This document shows positions 24,778 through 33,922 of a stretch of DNA of 64,000 bases, piece after piece. The position numbers and the translations under genes are program-made. Location: contig NZ_JAQFVF010000018.1 in NCBI RefSeq assembly GCF_027789125.1, positions 184,301-248,300 of the forward strand, read 5' to 3'. This stretch comes from Paenibacillus aestuarii (GTDB taxonomy: Bacteria; Bacillota; Bacilli; Paenibacillales; NBRC-103111). A model generated the notes under the pieces. That model was given only the letters and a program-made list of their open reading frames with translations. It was not told where the DNA came from and did not search any database. Numbering within the stretch: position 1 is the first letter of the stretch; every line of letters begins with the position of its first letter.

Positions 24778-25986
24778 ATGGCGCGTGTTTTATTTATTAA
24801 TCCTGGATCGGAGGGACATGTCAATCCAACACTCGGGGTTGTGCAAGAGCTGGTCTCGCGTGGCGAAGAGGTCGTATACTTTTGTATAGAAGCTTACCGG
24901 GAACGGATCGAGAAGACAGGGGCTACGGTACGAACAATTGACGGTCAAAAATTTATTCAAGCTTTTCTCGCTGGCGGAAGAAATTATTTGCTTGAAAGAG
25001 TGAACGGTCTTTTATATACGGCAGATATCGTGATTCCAAGTGTCCTTGAGCAGATCCAAGATGAGCATTTTGATTACATCATCCATGATTCCATGTTTGG
25101 TTGTGGACGTATGCTGGCTCAAATGCTTAAGCTTCCTGCGATCAATTCTTGCACTTCTTTTGCCCAGCGTGAAGCCTCTTTTGGTAACCTATTAAAACAG
25201 TTGTCCGCGAGCATCCCTGCAGAAATCGTTACACCTATACACGATAAGTTCCATAGCTTGACGGTGATGTTGAAGGAAAAATATGAAGTCGATATCGCTT
25301 CGCCTTACGAAGTGTTTTGTAACCCAGCGCCGCTGACGATTGTCTATACAACAAAGGAGTTTCAGCCGGTTGGAGACGCATTTGATCCATCTTATAAATT
25401 TGTAGGTCCATCCATCGTTTCACGATCTGTACCGGAAGACTTCGACTTGACTGCCATTAAGGGGAAAGACGTCATTTATATTTCACTGGGTACTGTCTTT
25501 AACCAGGCCATGGAGTTTTATAAGCTCTGTTTTGAAGCATTGGGAACTACTGAGCATACGATTGTGATGTCGATTGGGAATAAGGTTCAACTTGCTGATC
25601 TTGGGGAAGTTCCTGCTAATTTTGTGGTGATGCCTTATGTTCCGCAAATGGAGGTGCTCCAGCACGCTCGTTTGTTTGTTACTCATGGGGGAATGAATAG
25701 TACGAATGAAGGGCTCTATTACGGAGTACCGCTCATCGTGATCCCGCAAAGCGCAGATCAGCCGATCATTGCGAAGCGGGTCGCCGATCTTGAAGCAGGC
25801 ATTGCCTTACAGATGCAGAACTTAACTGCCGAGCAACTGCGCAATGCCGTGGATGATGTGTTAAGCCATTCCTCATTTAAGCAAGTTGTTGAGCAAATGA
25901 GCGAATCCTTCGGGCAATCGGGCGGGTATCGGAAAGCTGTCGACGAGATTTTTGAATTTAAAAATCGAAGTTTCCACTCGCGTTAG
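24778..25986 (+). CDS. Macrolide-type UDP-glycosyltransferase (YjiC/MGT family)
   Basis: A 402-residue GT-B enzyme. The N-lobe begins with RVLFINPGSEGHVNPTLG (conserved His). The C-lobe has the donor-binding signature FVTHGGMNSTNEGLYYGVPLIVIPQSADQPIIAKRV. Such enzymes attach UDP-sugars to macrolides, flavonoids or other small acceptors, often to detoxify them. GGAGAGG precedes ATG 24778. It is a single gene with its own promoter, divergent from the XRE operon. Confidence 0.9.
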   Translation: MARVLFINPGSEGHVNPTLGVVQELVSRGEEVVYFCIEAYRERIEKTGATVRTIDGQKFIQAFLAGGRNYLLERVNGLLYTADIVIPSVLEQIQDEHFDYIIHDSMFGCGRMLAQMLKLPAINSCTSFAQREASFGNLLKQLSASIPAEIVTPIHDKFHSLTVMLKEKYEVDIASPYEVFCNPAPLTIVYTTKEFQPVGDAFDPSYKFVGPSIVSRSVPEDFDLTAIKGKDVIYISLGTVFNQAMEFYKLCFEALGTTEHTIVMSIGNKVQLADLGEVPANFVVMPYVPQMEVLQHARLFVTHGGMNSTNEGLYYGVPLIVIPQSADQPIIAKRVADLEAGIALQMQNLTAEQLRNAVDDVLSHSSFKQVVEQMSESFGQSGGYRKAVDEIFEFKNRSFHSR

Positions 25987-26138
25987 CGTCGTAAAACAAC
26001 GTAAACGCAGAAGATGCCTGTCGTTCTCCCGAACCCATGACCGCGGAGCCCAACAATTGTCATGGAAAATCCACCCATAAGTGACATAAAAGGTGGGTAA
26101 TTAGCGAATAGACTATACGTATAAGGGGGAGTACGTAT

Positions 26139-27383
26139 ATGGCTATCATCAAAAACCGTTACACCTATGATCAAGCGGCGATGAAACCGATGTGGAACGG
26201 GCAATGGGGAAGAGCAATCGATCAGACTTTCCAACGCGAAGTTGTTCTATATACGTTCCACGAGGCTGAGGCCGTTGTGCATCAGGAAGCGTTACGTTGG
26301 CTGAGCAAGGCGTCTCAGATGTCGAGCGATCACTTCATGCACATTTTGGACGCGGGCTCGCAAGATGGCATGTTATTTGCTGTTCTTCAAGCAATAACGG
26401 GAGGTCCCCTCATTGATCAGCTGGCTGCACAGGAAATATCAGGACGCAACGCGCTTGCCTGCGTCTATGAGCTTACCAAAGCCATTCGCGAATCGCGTGT
26501 CCTGCGGTTGCCTGAATGCGCGGTTGACGTGGAAAATTTGTGGATGGAAGATAACGGTCGGCTGCGGGTTATCAATTATTGGAGCGAAGGGAAGATCGGC
26601 CGGCGGGGAGTGCCGGGTCTGGCGCTGCTGCTCTATCAGTTGAGTGCGAAGACGGATATTCCTACATCATCTACGGATGCTTACGCTTTCGAGATAAAGC
26701 GCATGTTTGCGGATATGCCGGATGAAACCCGGGACCGTACCGTTGCATGGGCCTGCAGAGGGTACGAAGGTAAAAGCTCCTTGGCTGAATTTCAGCAGGA
26801 GATGGAAGTGCTGCTTGGCATTAGGGCCGCAAGCGGAACCGCGCCTCAACAGCGGAAACTCACAGCCTATCATGCACCTGTGGTGACGGGGCCAAGTGGG
26901 CTCAAATCGTTCCAGCTGCGCAAAAATCATCTCCTTATCGCAGCCTCCTGTTTGAGCATCATCGTGCTGATGGTCTGGCTATCCACGCGTGCTAACCCGA
27001 GCCAAATGAGCACCGCTAGGCCGCAACCAACGCCGTCACCCGTACATACAGCAGCGCAGCCTAGCAACGATCCGCCCAAGCCCACGGCATCGGCACCGGC
27101 ATCCGCCACGCCCGATCCAACAACGGCACCGACGGCTGCGCCGACCGAGGCGATGGCTGCACCGGCGGACGAGGTACAGCCAAAGGCTGGGGTCGTCCCG
27201 GATTTAGTCGCGCATACGAAGGAAGAAGCCGTGAAGATGGCCATGGCCTCGGGACTGCGGTATCAGTTTTTCCTGGAATCTAATGAAGCGGCGAATGGAA
27301 TGGTTTTCAAGCAAGATCTCACGCCGGGAACGGCCGTCAACCATGGCGACCGCATTACGTTTTGGGTGAGCAAAGGGAAGTAA
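26139..27383 (+). CDS. PASTA-domain membrane protein with kinase-dead head
   Basis: A 414-residue protein built like PrkC/PknB: a cytosolic kinase-like region (about 1-215), a membrane helix (about 268-287), a Pro/Thr/Ala-rich linker of some 65 residues and one C-terminal PASTA domain (about 350-414: VPDLVAHTKEEAVKMAMASGL to GTAVNHGDRITFWVSKG). Where kinases have HRD.KP.N and DFG it reads CAVDVENLW and VINYW, and no Gly-loop or lysine is visible. It is thus a pseudokinase that may sense muropeptides through PASTA and bind a partner. AAGGGGGAG precedes ATG 26139. Confidence 0.75.
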   Translation: MAIIKNRYTYDQAAMKPMWNGQWGRAIDQTFQREVVLYTFHEAEAVVHQEALRWLSKASQMSSDHFMHILDAGSQDGMLFAVLQAITGGPLIDQLAAQEISGRNALACVYELTKAIRESRVLRLPECAVDVENLWMEDNGRLRVINYWSEGKIGRRGVPGLALLLYQLSAKTDIPTSSTDAYAFEIKRMFADMPDETRDRTVAWACRGYEGKSSLAEFQQEMEVLLGIRAASGTAPQQRKLTAYHAPVVTGPSGLKSFQLRKNHLLIAASCLSIIVLMVWLSTRANPSQMSTARPQPTPSPVHTAAQPSNDPPKPTASAPASATPDPTTAPTAAPTEAMAAPADEVQPKAGVVPDLVAHTKEEAVKMAMASGLRYQFFLESNEAANGMVFKQDLTPGTAVNHGDRITFWVSKGK

Positions 27384-27389
27384 AATGAA

Positions 27390-27436
27390 TAAGCGCCCCT
27401 ACAACCAGAGGCTTCTGGTGTAGCGAGGCGCTTTTG
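27390..27436. terminator. Bidirectional terminator between PASTA and MFS genes
   Basis: AAGCGCC at 27391 pairs with GGCGCTT at 27427; the inner CCAGA/TCTGG extends the stem. TTTT follows on the plus strand. Confidence 0.75.
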
Positions 27437-27444
27437 CTTTGTTC

Positions 27445-28830
27445 TTATGTTTCTTGCAATTGACCCGCCTCTCGGCGGTGTCTGCTCATGAATACCAATG
27501 ATACAGCAATGAGCGTGAGGATCATGCCAAGCACGCGAAATCCTTCGAAGCTGAATTGACCTCCCATAACGACGCCTATGATCAATGAGGAGAGAATGGT
27601 TCCGAAATATCGGGACGTACTGAATAGGCCGGATGCAACCCCGATCATATTTTTCGGTGAACTATTGAACAACGCTGCTTGTAGGGCGACATTATTCAAT
27701 CCGTTTGCGATGCCGAACGCCGCTAAAGCCAGACTGATGCTGATAATTGGTGAAGTTTGATTTAACGTGACGAGCCATATGGACCCCAAGGTCATGAGCA
27801 AGGCGGAGACGATCAATGCCGGACGCGGCCCTGATTTATCGATCCAACGGCCGGCTAACGGGGCTGCTAAGAGCGAGCATAAACCTAAACTTAACATATA
27901 GAGTCCCGTGTGGATTTCACTAATATGGCGTACCATCTGCAAGTAGGAAGGCAGCCCGAAAAAGAGGGAATAAAAAATAACATTAACGAGCATAAATTCC
28001 ACATTGACCCTAGTCATGGCTGGGTATTTGGCAAATGTGCGAAGCGGAATAAAAGGTGACGGCGTTGTTAATTCATGGCGAACAAAAGCTGCAAGCAGCG
28101 CGAGGCCAATCAGCACGATAATGATATTGAACACGGAGGCATGACTGGAGGATTTTATCGATAGTAATCCGAAAAGCAGCGCTATCAAACCCGCTGTGAA
28201 AAGCAGGATCCCAGAGGCATCAATCATTTGCAGCCATTTGCGAACGGACAAGTTGCTGGCAGCGGGAGTTGGTGGTGTATCGCCCGGAATCATCCTCCAT
28301 GCCATGACAAAGCTCGCCACCACAAAAGGAATATTGACCAAGAAGATCGCATGCCAATCCCACCAGTCTGTCAAGACGCCACCAATAAAGGGACCGATCG
28401 CAGCGGCACCGGATAGGAAAATGGACAAGATAGAGATCGCCGTCGCTTGCTTCTCTGTAATATGGATGCGTACAATGGCCATTCCTACGGCAACCATCAT
28501 ACTAGTACCAATGGATTGAACAATCCGAAACACGATAAGCATCCCGAAGTTTGCCGATAATGGCGCTAGCAATGAGGCTACGAACGAAACGATAAGCCCG
28601 GCGAGAAAGATTTTTTTGCGGCCGAATAAATCGCTCGCTTTGCCCATAACCGGTTGGGCTATCGCACTTGCAATGTAAAATGAAAAGATAATCCAGGAAA
28701 CCGCGGTATAATCGAGTTGGAAGGCGTGTTGCAACCGTGGAATCGCAACAGAAACCATCGAAGAATTTAATGGATTCAGGAGTATCCCTAATCCAACAGA
28801 AATCATCAGCCACCAGCTGCGGGCATTCAT
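27445..28830 (-). CDS. MFS drug exporter (EmrB/QacA, DHA2 type)
   Basis: A 461-residue transporter with about 14 membrane segments. The DHA2 pattern is clear: LNSSMVSVAIPRL in helix 1, SDLFGRKKIFLAG (motif A) and GAAAIGPFIGGVLTD (motif C), WHAIFLVNIPF. It should export drugs or metabolites by proton antiport. It is divergent from the LysR gene; the shared 113-base gap may hold the LysR site, which suggests that LysR controls it. Confidence 0.9.
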   Translation of the reverse strand: MNARSWWLMISVGLGILLNPLNSSMVSVAIPRLQHAFQLDYTAVSWIIFSFYIASAIAQPVMGKASDLFGRKKIFLAGLIVSFVASLLAPLSANFGMLIVFRIVQSIGTSMMVAVGMAIVRIHITEKQATAISILSIFLSGAAAIGPFIGGVLTDWWDWHAIFLVNIPFVVASFVMAWRMIPGDTPPTPAASNLSVRKWLQMIDASGILLFTAGLIALLFGLLSIKSSSHASVFNIIIVLIGLALLAAFVRHELTTPSPFIPLRTFAKYPAMTRVNVEFMLVNVIFYSLFFGLPSYLQMVRHISEIHTGLYMLSLGLCSLLAAPLAGRWIDKSGPRPALIVSALLMTLGSIWLVTLNQTSPIISISLALAAFGIANGLNNVALQAALFNSSPKNMIGVASGLFSTSRYFGTILSSLIIGVVMGGQFSFEGFRVLGMILTLIAVSLVFMSRHRREAGQLQET

Positions 28831-28943
28831 AAAAGGTTCCCCCTAAGTGTGTAGTAAGGATATCGTACTTCATCGCAGCTATTTACTCCAACGCATTTCA
28901 TGTTATGATTTCATTGACTGAAAGGAATGAATGGAGGCCGGAA

Positions 28944-29825
28944 GTGGAACTTCTTCAATTGGAATATTTTATCACAGTTGCGCGATTGGAACATATGACC
29001 GAAGCTGCGCGCAGTTTGCACGTTACGCAGTCGTCGCTGAGCAAAACGATTCAACGTTTGGAGGAGGATCTCGGTGTACCTCTGTTCAATCGAACAGGCA
29101 GGAACTTGCGATTAAATGAGTTCGGTGTCCGCTTCCTTCGCCGAGCGGAAAGGGCGCTATTGGAATTAGAGCAAGGGAAGCAGGAGATAAGGGATCTATC
29201 CAGGCAGGAACAGAGCACGCTCGAATTGGCCGTGAATACGGCAAGCACGCTGCCGAATATTCTTCGCGAGTTTCGGAAACAAATGCCTAACGTCCAATTT
29301 CATGTCCAAATGCTGACCACGGAGGAAATGGTTAATTTGCTGCACCGAGGTGAGGTCGATTTTTGTTTATCTTCACCGCGGATCGAGGGAGACGATGTTG
29401 AATCGCTAATCGTCCATATCGATCGGATCCTTGTCGCCGTACCAAAGGGACATCGCCTGGCCGACCGGACAAGCATCTCTTTGCTCGAACTCAAAGAGGA
29501 ATGGTTTGTCGGGGTGAAGCGGGGCTACGGAACTCGCGATTTTGTGGATGCGGTATGCCAATCCGCCGGATTTGTACCCAAGTATGTGTATGAAGGGGAT
29601 GAACCTGCAAGGCTTAGCTCGCTTGTGGAAGCCGAGATCGGCATCGCTTTTATACCGAGTACGGCGAAGATTTCGCGGGAGCATATTCGATATATCCCAG
29701 TTAGTGATCACGAGCTGGTCCGGGAAATCGCTTTGTTATGGCACAAGAGCCGGTATATTTCGCAGGCAGCGCAAATGTTTCGAGAGGTCGTTATCGAATA
29801 TTTTCGGGACATATCCGAACAATGA
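28944..29825 (+). CDS. LysR-family regulator, divergent from the MFS exporter
   Basis: A 293-residue LysR protein. The HTH is at the start (LEYFITVARLEHMTEAARSLHVTQSSLSKTIQRLEEDLGVPLFNRTGR), followed by the ligand-binding domain. GTG 28944 behind GGAGG gives the normal N-terminus; the frame from 28905 adds 13 residues not seen in the family. It likely regulates the MFS gene from the divergent promoter region. Confidence 0.9.
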   Translation: MELLQLEYFITVARLEHMTEAARSLHVTQSSLSKTIQRLEEDLGVPLFNRTGRNLRLNEFGVRFLRRAERALLELEQGKQEIRDLSRQEQSTLELAVNTASTLPNILREFRKQMPNVQFHVQMLTTEEMVNLLHRGEVDFCLSSPRIEGDDVESLIVHIDRILVAVPKGHRLADRTSISLLELKEEWFVGVKRGYGTRDFVDAVCQSAGFVPKYVYEGDEPARLSSLVEAEIGIAFIPSTAKISREHIRYIPVSDHELVREIALLWHKSRYISQAAQMFREVVIEYFRDISEQ

Positions 29826-29938
29826 GCTTCGGAAAGGTACACTTCTGTTTCGCCTACAATATGATGGGTCTAGAACGATCAAAAGAGGTGAGTCGATGGG
29901 TGTCGTGAAAGCTGTTTTTATGAGCCAACCGGGCAAGA

Positions 29939-30118
29939 ATGCGAGAATATTTACAATACGTTCTAACCGAACACACAGAGGGAGCAGCTATCGAACACGC
30001 ATCAGAAGAGGTCGCGCTCTCTCTATGGATCATCTGGCAAATCCCTTGGAACCGTGGTAAAATAGCTTACTATCGCGGAGTTATGCGGATGTTGGGGGAA
30101 CGTTCATATGGAGATTAA
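29939..30118 (+). CDS. Small ORF, 59 residues, overlapping the next gene
   Basis: ATG 29939 opens a frame with good coding character (REYLQYVLTEHTEGAAIEH, then LSLWIIWQIPW and YYRGVMRML), ending at TAA 30116-30118, 11 bases inside the following dehydrogenase. The ribosome site is weak (GGGCAAG). An ORF in another frame from 29896 (GVVKAVFMSQPGKNAR) could join it by one frame change, so this may be a broken gene. No family is recognised. Confidence 0.35.
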   Translation: MREYLQYVLTEHTEGAAIEHASEEVALSLWIIWQIPWNRGKIAYYRGVMRMLGERSYGD

Positions 30119-31040
30119 CAATATTATCGTCACCGGACGAATGTATCAAGAACTAGAAAAACTTGCTGAGCTAGACCCTAAGCGGGAATATTTGTTTCTT
30201 CCCGAGGCACAGGTAGACCCGAAGCACTTCGATTGGGCTGATGCGTATGTGGCGTTTAAACCGACGGCATCGTTTCATTTTGGCAGCTTAAAGTGGGTTC
30301 ATGCGCTTGGCGCCGGCGTCGATTCATTTTTATATAAGCGAGCATGGAACAAGGATGTTATGTTAACGAGAACGGTTGGCAGTTTCGGGCGGAAAATAGG
30401 GGAATATAGCTTAAGTTACATTCTTGCCGATTTGCAGCGGCATGATGAATTGCAACAGCATCAAATAGAGAGGCAATGGCTGCCTTCGCAGCGGAAGCTG
30501 CTGCAGGAACTGAACGTCGTTATTTTTGGTACGGGAACGATTGGTCAGGAAGTAGCGAGGATGCTCGGCGCATTCGGTGTAACGGTTTACGGAATATCGC
30601 GCAGTGGCGCGTCTAACGGTTATTTTCATAAGGTTTTTCCGATGAGCGAAGTGCACTCGTGTTTAGGACAGGCTGACTGGGTGATCAATACGCTGCCATT
30701 AACGGCGGAAACGGATCGATATTTTGGGATGAACCTGTTTGCCGGCATGAACGGTGCAGGCTTTATAAATGTGGGCCGGGGCGCATCGGTCGATGACGCT
30801 GCATTGCTTCAAGCCATCGATCAAGGCCAGGTGCGAAGAGCGGTTCTGGATGTGTTTCGCGAGGAACCTTTGCCTGCGCAATCACCATTGTGGACGCATT
30901 CAGGTGTCGTCGTGACCCCGCATATTTCTGCAGTTACCGGGCTGGATGAAGCGGTGAACGGATACCTGGCTGTGCTGGAAGAAATCGATCAGGGACAACA
31001 ACGGGTTAGCTATGCGGTGGACGTTAGCCGCGGATATTAG
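30108..31040 (+). CDS. D-isomer-specific 2-hydroxyacid dehydrogenase
   Basis: A 310-residue enzyme of the glyoxylate/hydroxypyruvate reductase (GhrA-like) type. The NAD loop is FGTGTIGQE near residue 143, the catalytic Arg is in NVGRGASVDD, Glu in VFREEPLP and His in TPHISA. The N-terminal substrate domain is shorter than in serine-pathway PGDH. It reduces a 2-keto acid to a D-2-hydroxy acid; the exact substrate is not visible. TTGGGGGA precedes ATG 30108. Confidence 0.85.
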   Translation: MEINNIIVTGRMYQELEKLAELDPKREYLFLPEAQVDPKHFDWADAYVAFKPTASFHFGSLKWVHALGAGVDSFLYKRAWNKDVMLTRTVGSFGRKIGEYSLSYILADLQRHDELQQHQIERQWLPSQRKLLQELNVVIFGTGTIGQEVARMLGAFGVTVYGISRSGASNGYFHKVFPMSEVHSCLGQADWVINTLPLTAETDRYFGMNLFAGMNGAGFINVGRGASVDDAALLQAIDQGQVRRAVLDVFREEPLPAQSPLWTHSGVVVTPHISAVTGLDEAVNGYLAVLEEIDQGQQRVSYAVDVSRGY

Positions 31041-31142
31041 CATGCACAAGCATGATAGCAGGATGATTGCAGTGATTTAACTCACATCTTTTCTTTTGTA
31101 AACGGGATATACTATTTGCATATATTAGAATGAGGTGATTCT

Positions 31143-31571
31143 ATGCTGTACTCGAAAATCGTTGTCGCATATGATGGATCGGAAACTGCGGATAAAGCGC
31201 TGGATACCGCGATGAAATTAACCAAGCTGGATCAAGATTCGAGGTTAGAAATTTTACACGTGTTCAATTTCCCCAAATACATGCTAGGGGACGGGGTTGT
31301 TGTTCCGTCTATTTCTATCGAAAATACGGATTATTCCAAGCAAGTAACCGACAAGCTCAAGGGAAAAATAATGGATGATTCCAACGTACATATCGAAGTT
31401 CGGGAAGGCGCATCTGCAGCTAAAGAAATTCTCGCTTATGCGAGCGAAAGCCATGCGGATCTTATCGTTGTCGGCAGCAGAGGACTGAACAGCCTCGGAG
31501 AATTCATTCTTGGCAGTGTCAGTCATAGCATTGTCCAGCATGCGAAGATTCCGGTATTAGTCGTTAAATAG
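31143..31571 (+). CDS. Universal stress protein (UspA family)
   Basis: A 142-residue Usp protein: start KIVVAYDGSETADKAL, and the ATP-binding loop GSRGLNSLGEFILGSVS (G-2x-G-9x-G-S/T) is intact, so it should be an ATP-binding member. It is a cytosolic dimer linked with stress and starvation survival. GAGGTG precedes ATG 31143. It forms a single-gene unit with a good terminator. Confidence 0.9.
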   Translation: MLYSKIVVAYDGSETADKALDTAMKLTKLDQDSRLEILHVFNFPKYMLGDGVVVPSISIENTDYSKQVTDKLKGKIMDDSNVHIEVREGASAAKEILAYASESHADLIVVGSRGLNSLGEFILGSVSHSIVQHAKIPVLVVK

Positions 31572-31576
31572 TGAAG

Positions 31577-31604
31577 TCCGCTGGTCGCGCACCAGCGGAT
31601 TTTG
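31577..31604 (+). terminator. Terminator after usp gene
   Basis: TCCGCTGGT and ACCAGCGGA pair perfectly around five bases, then TTTT. Confidence 0.8.
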
Positions 31605-31653
31605 CTTTATATGCGGTATTTATGGTTTATAATCGTGCAGTTAAAATTTGTTC

Positions 31654-31684
31654 TTGCACCTTACGTTACGTTACGTTTTATACT
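31654..31684 (+). promoter_or_regulatory. MerR-type promoter with 19-base spacer
   Basis: TTGCAC (31654-31659) and TATACT (31679-31684) are separated by 19 bases, the length typical of promoters activated by MerR proteins that untwist DNA. The spacer holds three direct TTACG units. It lies 42 bases before the merR start. Confidence 0.7.
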
Positions 31685-31726
31685 AAAGTTACCGGTCCAT
31701 GCTAGCGCCGAAGAAAGGAGAGGATT

Positions 31727-32203
31727 ATGCAACAAAGTTGGAAAGTGGGAGACCTTGCCAAGTTGACCGGACTTACCGTCCGTACATTGCGCTTTTACGA
31801 TGAGATTGGCTTATTTTCTCCGTCGGGATATTCCGCAACCGGGCATAGGCTGTATAACGAAACGGATATTCGGCGGCTGCAACAAATTATGTCACTGAAA
31901 GATTTGGGCTTATCGCTTGAAGAAATTCAGGCGGTGTTGAAGGGGCATACATACAGCCCTACCCAAATCGTCGCGATTCAGATGGAACGCACCCGTCAAA
32001 CGATTAAGACCCAACAGAAGCTTCTAGCCGAACTCGAGCGATTAAATGAACGAATGAAGCAGCAGGGCTCCCCTTCCGTTGATGCATTTATATCACTTCT
32101 GGGAACGATGAAGCTGAGCCATGAGAAGTACATCATTGAACATCGGATGAAGTGGGAGCGCAGATTTGATTTGCTTGGCGATTTGATAAATGAAAACGAA
32201 TGA
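31727..32203 (+). CDS. MerR-family regulator of the AHSA1-protein gene
   Basis: A 158-residue MerR protein: winged HTH (WKVGDLAKLTGLTVRTLRFYDEIGLF, GHRLYNETDIRRLQQI), then a coiled coil (about 85-125) and an unknown-ligand C-terminus without a Cys cluster, so not a metal sensor. AAAGGAGAGG precedes ATG 31727. Its end overlaps the frame of the next gene, which starts 20 bases later. The promoter has a 19-base spacer, consistent with autoregulation. Confidence 0.9.
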   Translation: MQQSWKVGDLAKLTGLTVRTLRFYDEIGLFSPSGYSATGHRLYNETDIRRLQQIMSLKDLGLSLEEIQAVLKGHTYSPTQIVAIQMERTRQTIKTQQKLLAELERLNERMKQQGSPSVDAFISLLGTMKLSHEKYIIEHRMKWERRFDLLGDLINENE

Positions 32204-32223
32204 TTTCAAAGGAGGATTCTACA

Positions 32224-33105
32224 ATGAATCAAAGATTCACGACGCAATCCACATTCCAAATTGAGCGTGTCTACCGTACCTCGCAGGAGCGGGTATATGC
32301 GGCATGGGCTGACCGGAACGCCAAAGCGCGTTGGTTTTCCCCAGCCGATGACTTCGATTTTCGCGTTGGCGGGCGAGAAGTAAGCCGAGGCGGCCCTCCA
32401 GGAGGACCGGTGTTTACATTTGCGGCTTATTACCAGGAAATCGTCCCCAATGAGCGGATCGTCTATACGTACTCGCTGGACCAAGATGATATCCGGATCT
32501 CGGTTTCCATCGCGACGATTGAAATACAACCGGTCAGCGAGGGCACCAAACTAATATTTACCGAACAAGGTACATTCTTCGACGGCCATGATACGGCGGA
32601 AATACGGGAGCATGGAACAAGGGAAATGCTGGACTTGCTCGGCAAGACACTCGGGGAAAGCGATGACGTCAACTTCGAACTCGTATCTCGCCGAAAGCTG
32701 GATGCCCCACGCAATATGGTGTATCGCGCATGGACGGAGCCAGAGCTCCTCGCACAGTGGTGGGGACCTCACGGCTTCACGAGCACGATCCACACCTTTG
32801 ATTTGCGACCAGGAGGCGTCTGGGAATTCACGCTGCATGGCCCGAACGGCGCCGATTATCCGAACCGCAGCATCTTTCATGAAGTTGAGCCCGAACGCAT
32901 CGTGTTAAGGCATGAGTCCAGGCCGCATTTTATCCTGACGGCGACCTTCGAGGAGGCGGACGGTGGCAATGGGACGGAGATCACGTTCCGGCAGAAATTC
33001 GAAACCGAAGAGGATTACCGTAAGCTCAAACCGATCGCTGAAGAAGCGAATGAACAAAATTTGGATAGGATGGGCGCGCTCTTAAAGAAGATTTCTCATC
33101 CATAA
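32224..33105 (+). CDS. Tandem AHSA1/SRPBCC-domain protein
   Basis: A 293-residue protein with two copies of the Bet v1-like SRPBCC (AHSA1) fold. The first spans about 5-140 (IERVYRTSQERVYAAWADRNAKARWFSP) and the second about 150-292 (SRRKLDAPRNMVYRAWTEPELLAQWWGPHGF). The fold forms a hydrophobic ligand cavity. AAAGGAGG is placed before ATG 32224; the longer frame from 32200 is unlikely. It is co-transcribed with MerR, whose ligand may be the compound bound by this protein; that is inference. Confidence 0.85.
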   Translation: MNQRFTTQSTFQIERVYRTSQERVYAAWADRNAKARWFSPADDFDFRVGGREVSRGGPPGGPVFTFAAYYQEIVPNERIVYTYSLDQDDIRISVSIATIEIQPVSEGTKLIFTEQGTFFDGHDTAEIREHGTREMLDLLGKTLGESDDVNFELVSRRKLDAPRNMVYRAWTEPELLAQWWGPHGFTSTIHTFDLRPGGVWEFTLHGPNGADYPNRSIFHEVEPERIVLRHESRPHFILTATFEEADGGNGTEITFRQKFETEEDYRKLKPIAEEANEQNLDRMGALLKKISHP

Positions 33106-33113
33106 GTTCGGAC

Positions 33114-33152
33114 GAACTCTCTTGCTATAGTCTAGCACAGAGAGTTTTTATA
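33114..33152 (+). terminator. Terminator after the AHSA1 gene
   Basis: AACTCTC and GAGAGTT form the base, TGCTA and TAGCA the upper stem; TTTTTA follows. Confidence 0.8.
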
Positions 33153-33163
33153 TGGTTGAATCC

Positions 33164-33222
33164 TTGACACGAGCGTGTTATGAATTTAACATCAAACTAT
33201 TCAATAAAACAATTGAATAGTT
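33164..33222 (+). promoter_or_regulatory. Promoter and ArsR-type operator
   Basis: TTGACA (33164-33169) and TAACAT (33187-33192) have a 17-base spacer. A perfect inverted repeat with 11-base arms, AACTATTCAAT and ATTGAATAGTT around six bases (33195-33222), covers the start of transcription. This matches ArsR/SmtB-type operators. Confidence 0.75.
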
Positions 33223-33235
33223 GAGGTGTTGCGTG

Positions 33236-33922
33236 GTGAATATGGAGCGAAAATGGAGAGATCAGATCTATCAGGAATTTGCCCGTATCGGTAAATGCTT
33301 ATCCAGTCCCAAACGGTTAGAACTGATCGATATCTTGGCCCAAGGGCCTAAATCTGTTGAACAACTCGCCAATATGACCGGGATGAGTCTTGCCAATGTG
33401 TCGCAGCATTTGCAGACGCTGCTTGAATCCAAATTGGTTCGGTTTCATAAGAAAGGTAATTATGTCATATATGAAATCGCCGAACGATCCGTTGCTGATT
33501 TCATGGTGTCTTTACATCGCCTTAGTGAAAAGCAATTATTGGAAATTCAACGGCTAAAGACAGAAATTTTGCAGTATCATAAAAGTATGGAGCCCATATC
33601 GCTTGAAGAGCTCATGAGCCGGATGGATCGAGGAGATGTTATGTTACTGGATGTGCGACCGCAGGATGAATATGAGGTTGGCCATATTCCAGGTGCGATC
33701 TCGGTTCCAATCGATGAATTGGAGAAGTATCTCGCCACTTTACCCATGAATGTGGAAGTTGTCGCTTATTGCCGAGGCCCTTATTGTTTCATGTCTGCCC
33801 AAGCGGTTGAAATTATGCAAAGCAAAGGCATCAAAGCCTCCCGATTAGTGGAGGGTGTGCATGAATGGAAGCACTATGCGGAGCATACAAGGAGAGAGGT
33901 GGTTCTACGCGATGAAGCCTGA
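33236..33922 (+). CDS. ArsR-family regulator fused to a rhodanese domain
   Basis: A 228-residue fusion. Residues about 5-95 are an ArsR winged HTH (LSSPKRLELIDILAQGPKSVEQLANMTGMSLANVSQHLQ); residues about 120-220 are a rhodanese domain with DVRPQDEYEVGHIPGAI and the active loop CRGPYC starting with Cys179. The regulator may sense reactive sulfur or use the Cys for redox signalling. GTG 33236 is 7 bases after GAGGTG and is the favoured start. The MFS gene overlaps its end. The 11-base inverted repeat upstream is the likely own operator. Confidence 0.9.
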   Translation: MNMERKWRDQIYQEFARIGKCLSSPKRLELIDILAQGPKSVEQLANMTGMSLANVSQHLQTLLESKLVRFHKKGNYVIYEIAERSVADFMVSLHRLSEKQLLEIQRLKTEILQYHKSMEPISLEELMSRMDRGDVMLLDVRPQDEYEVGHIPGAISVPIDELEKYLATLPMNVEVVAYCRGPYCFMSAQAVEIMQSKGIKASRLVEGVHEWKHYAEHTRREVVLRDEA

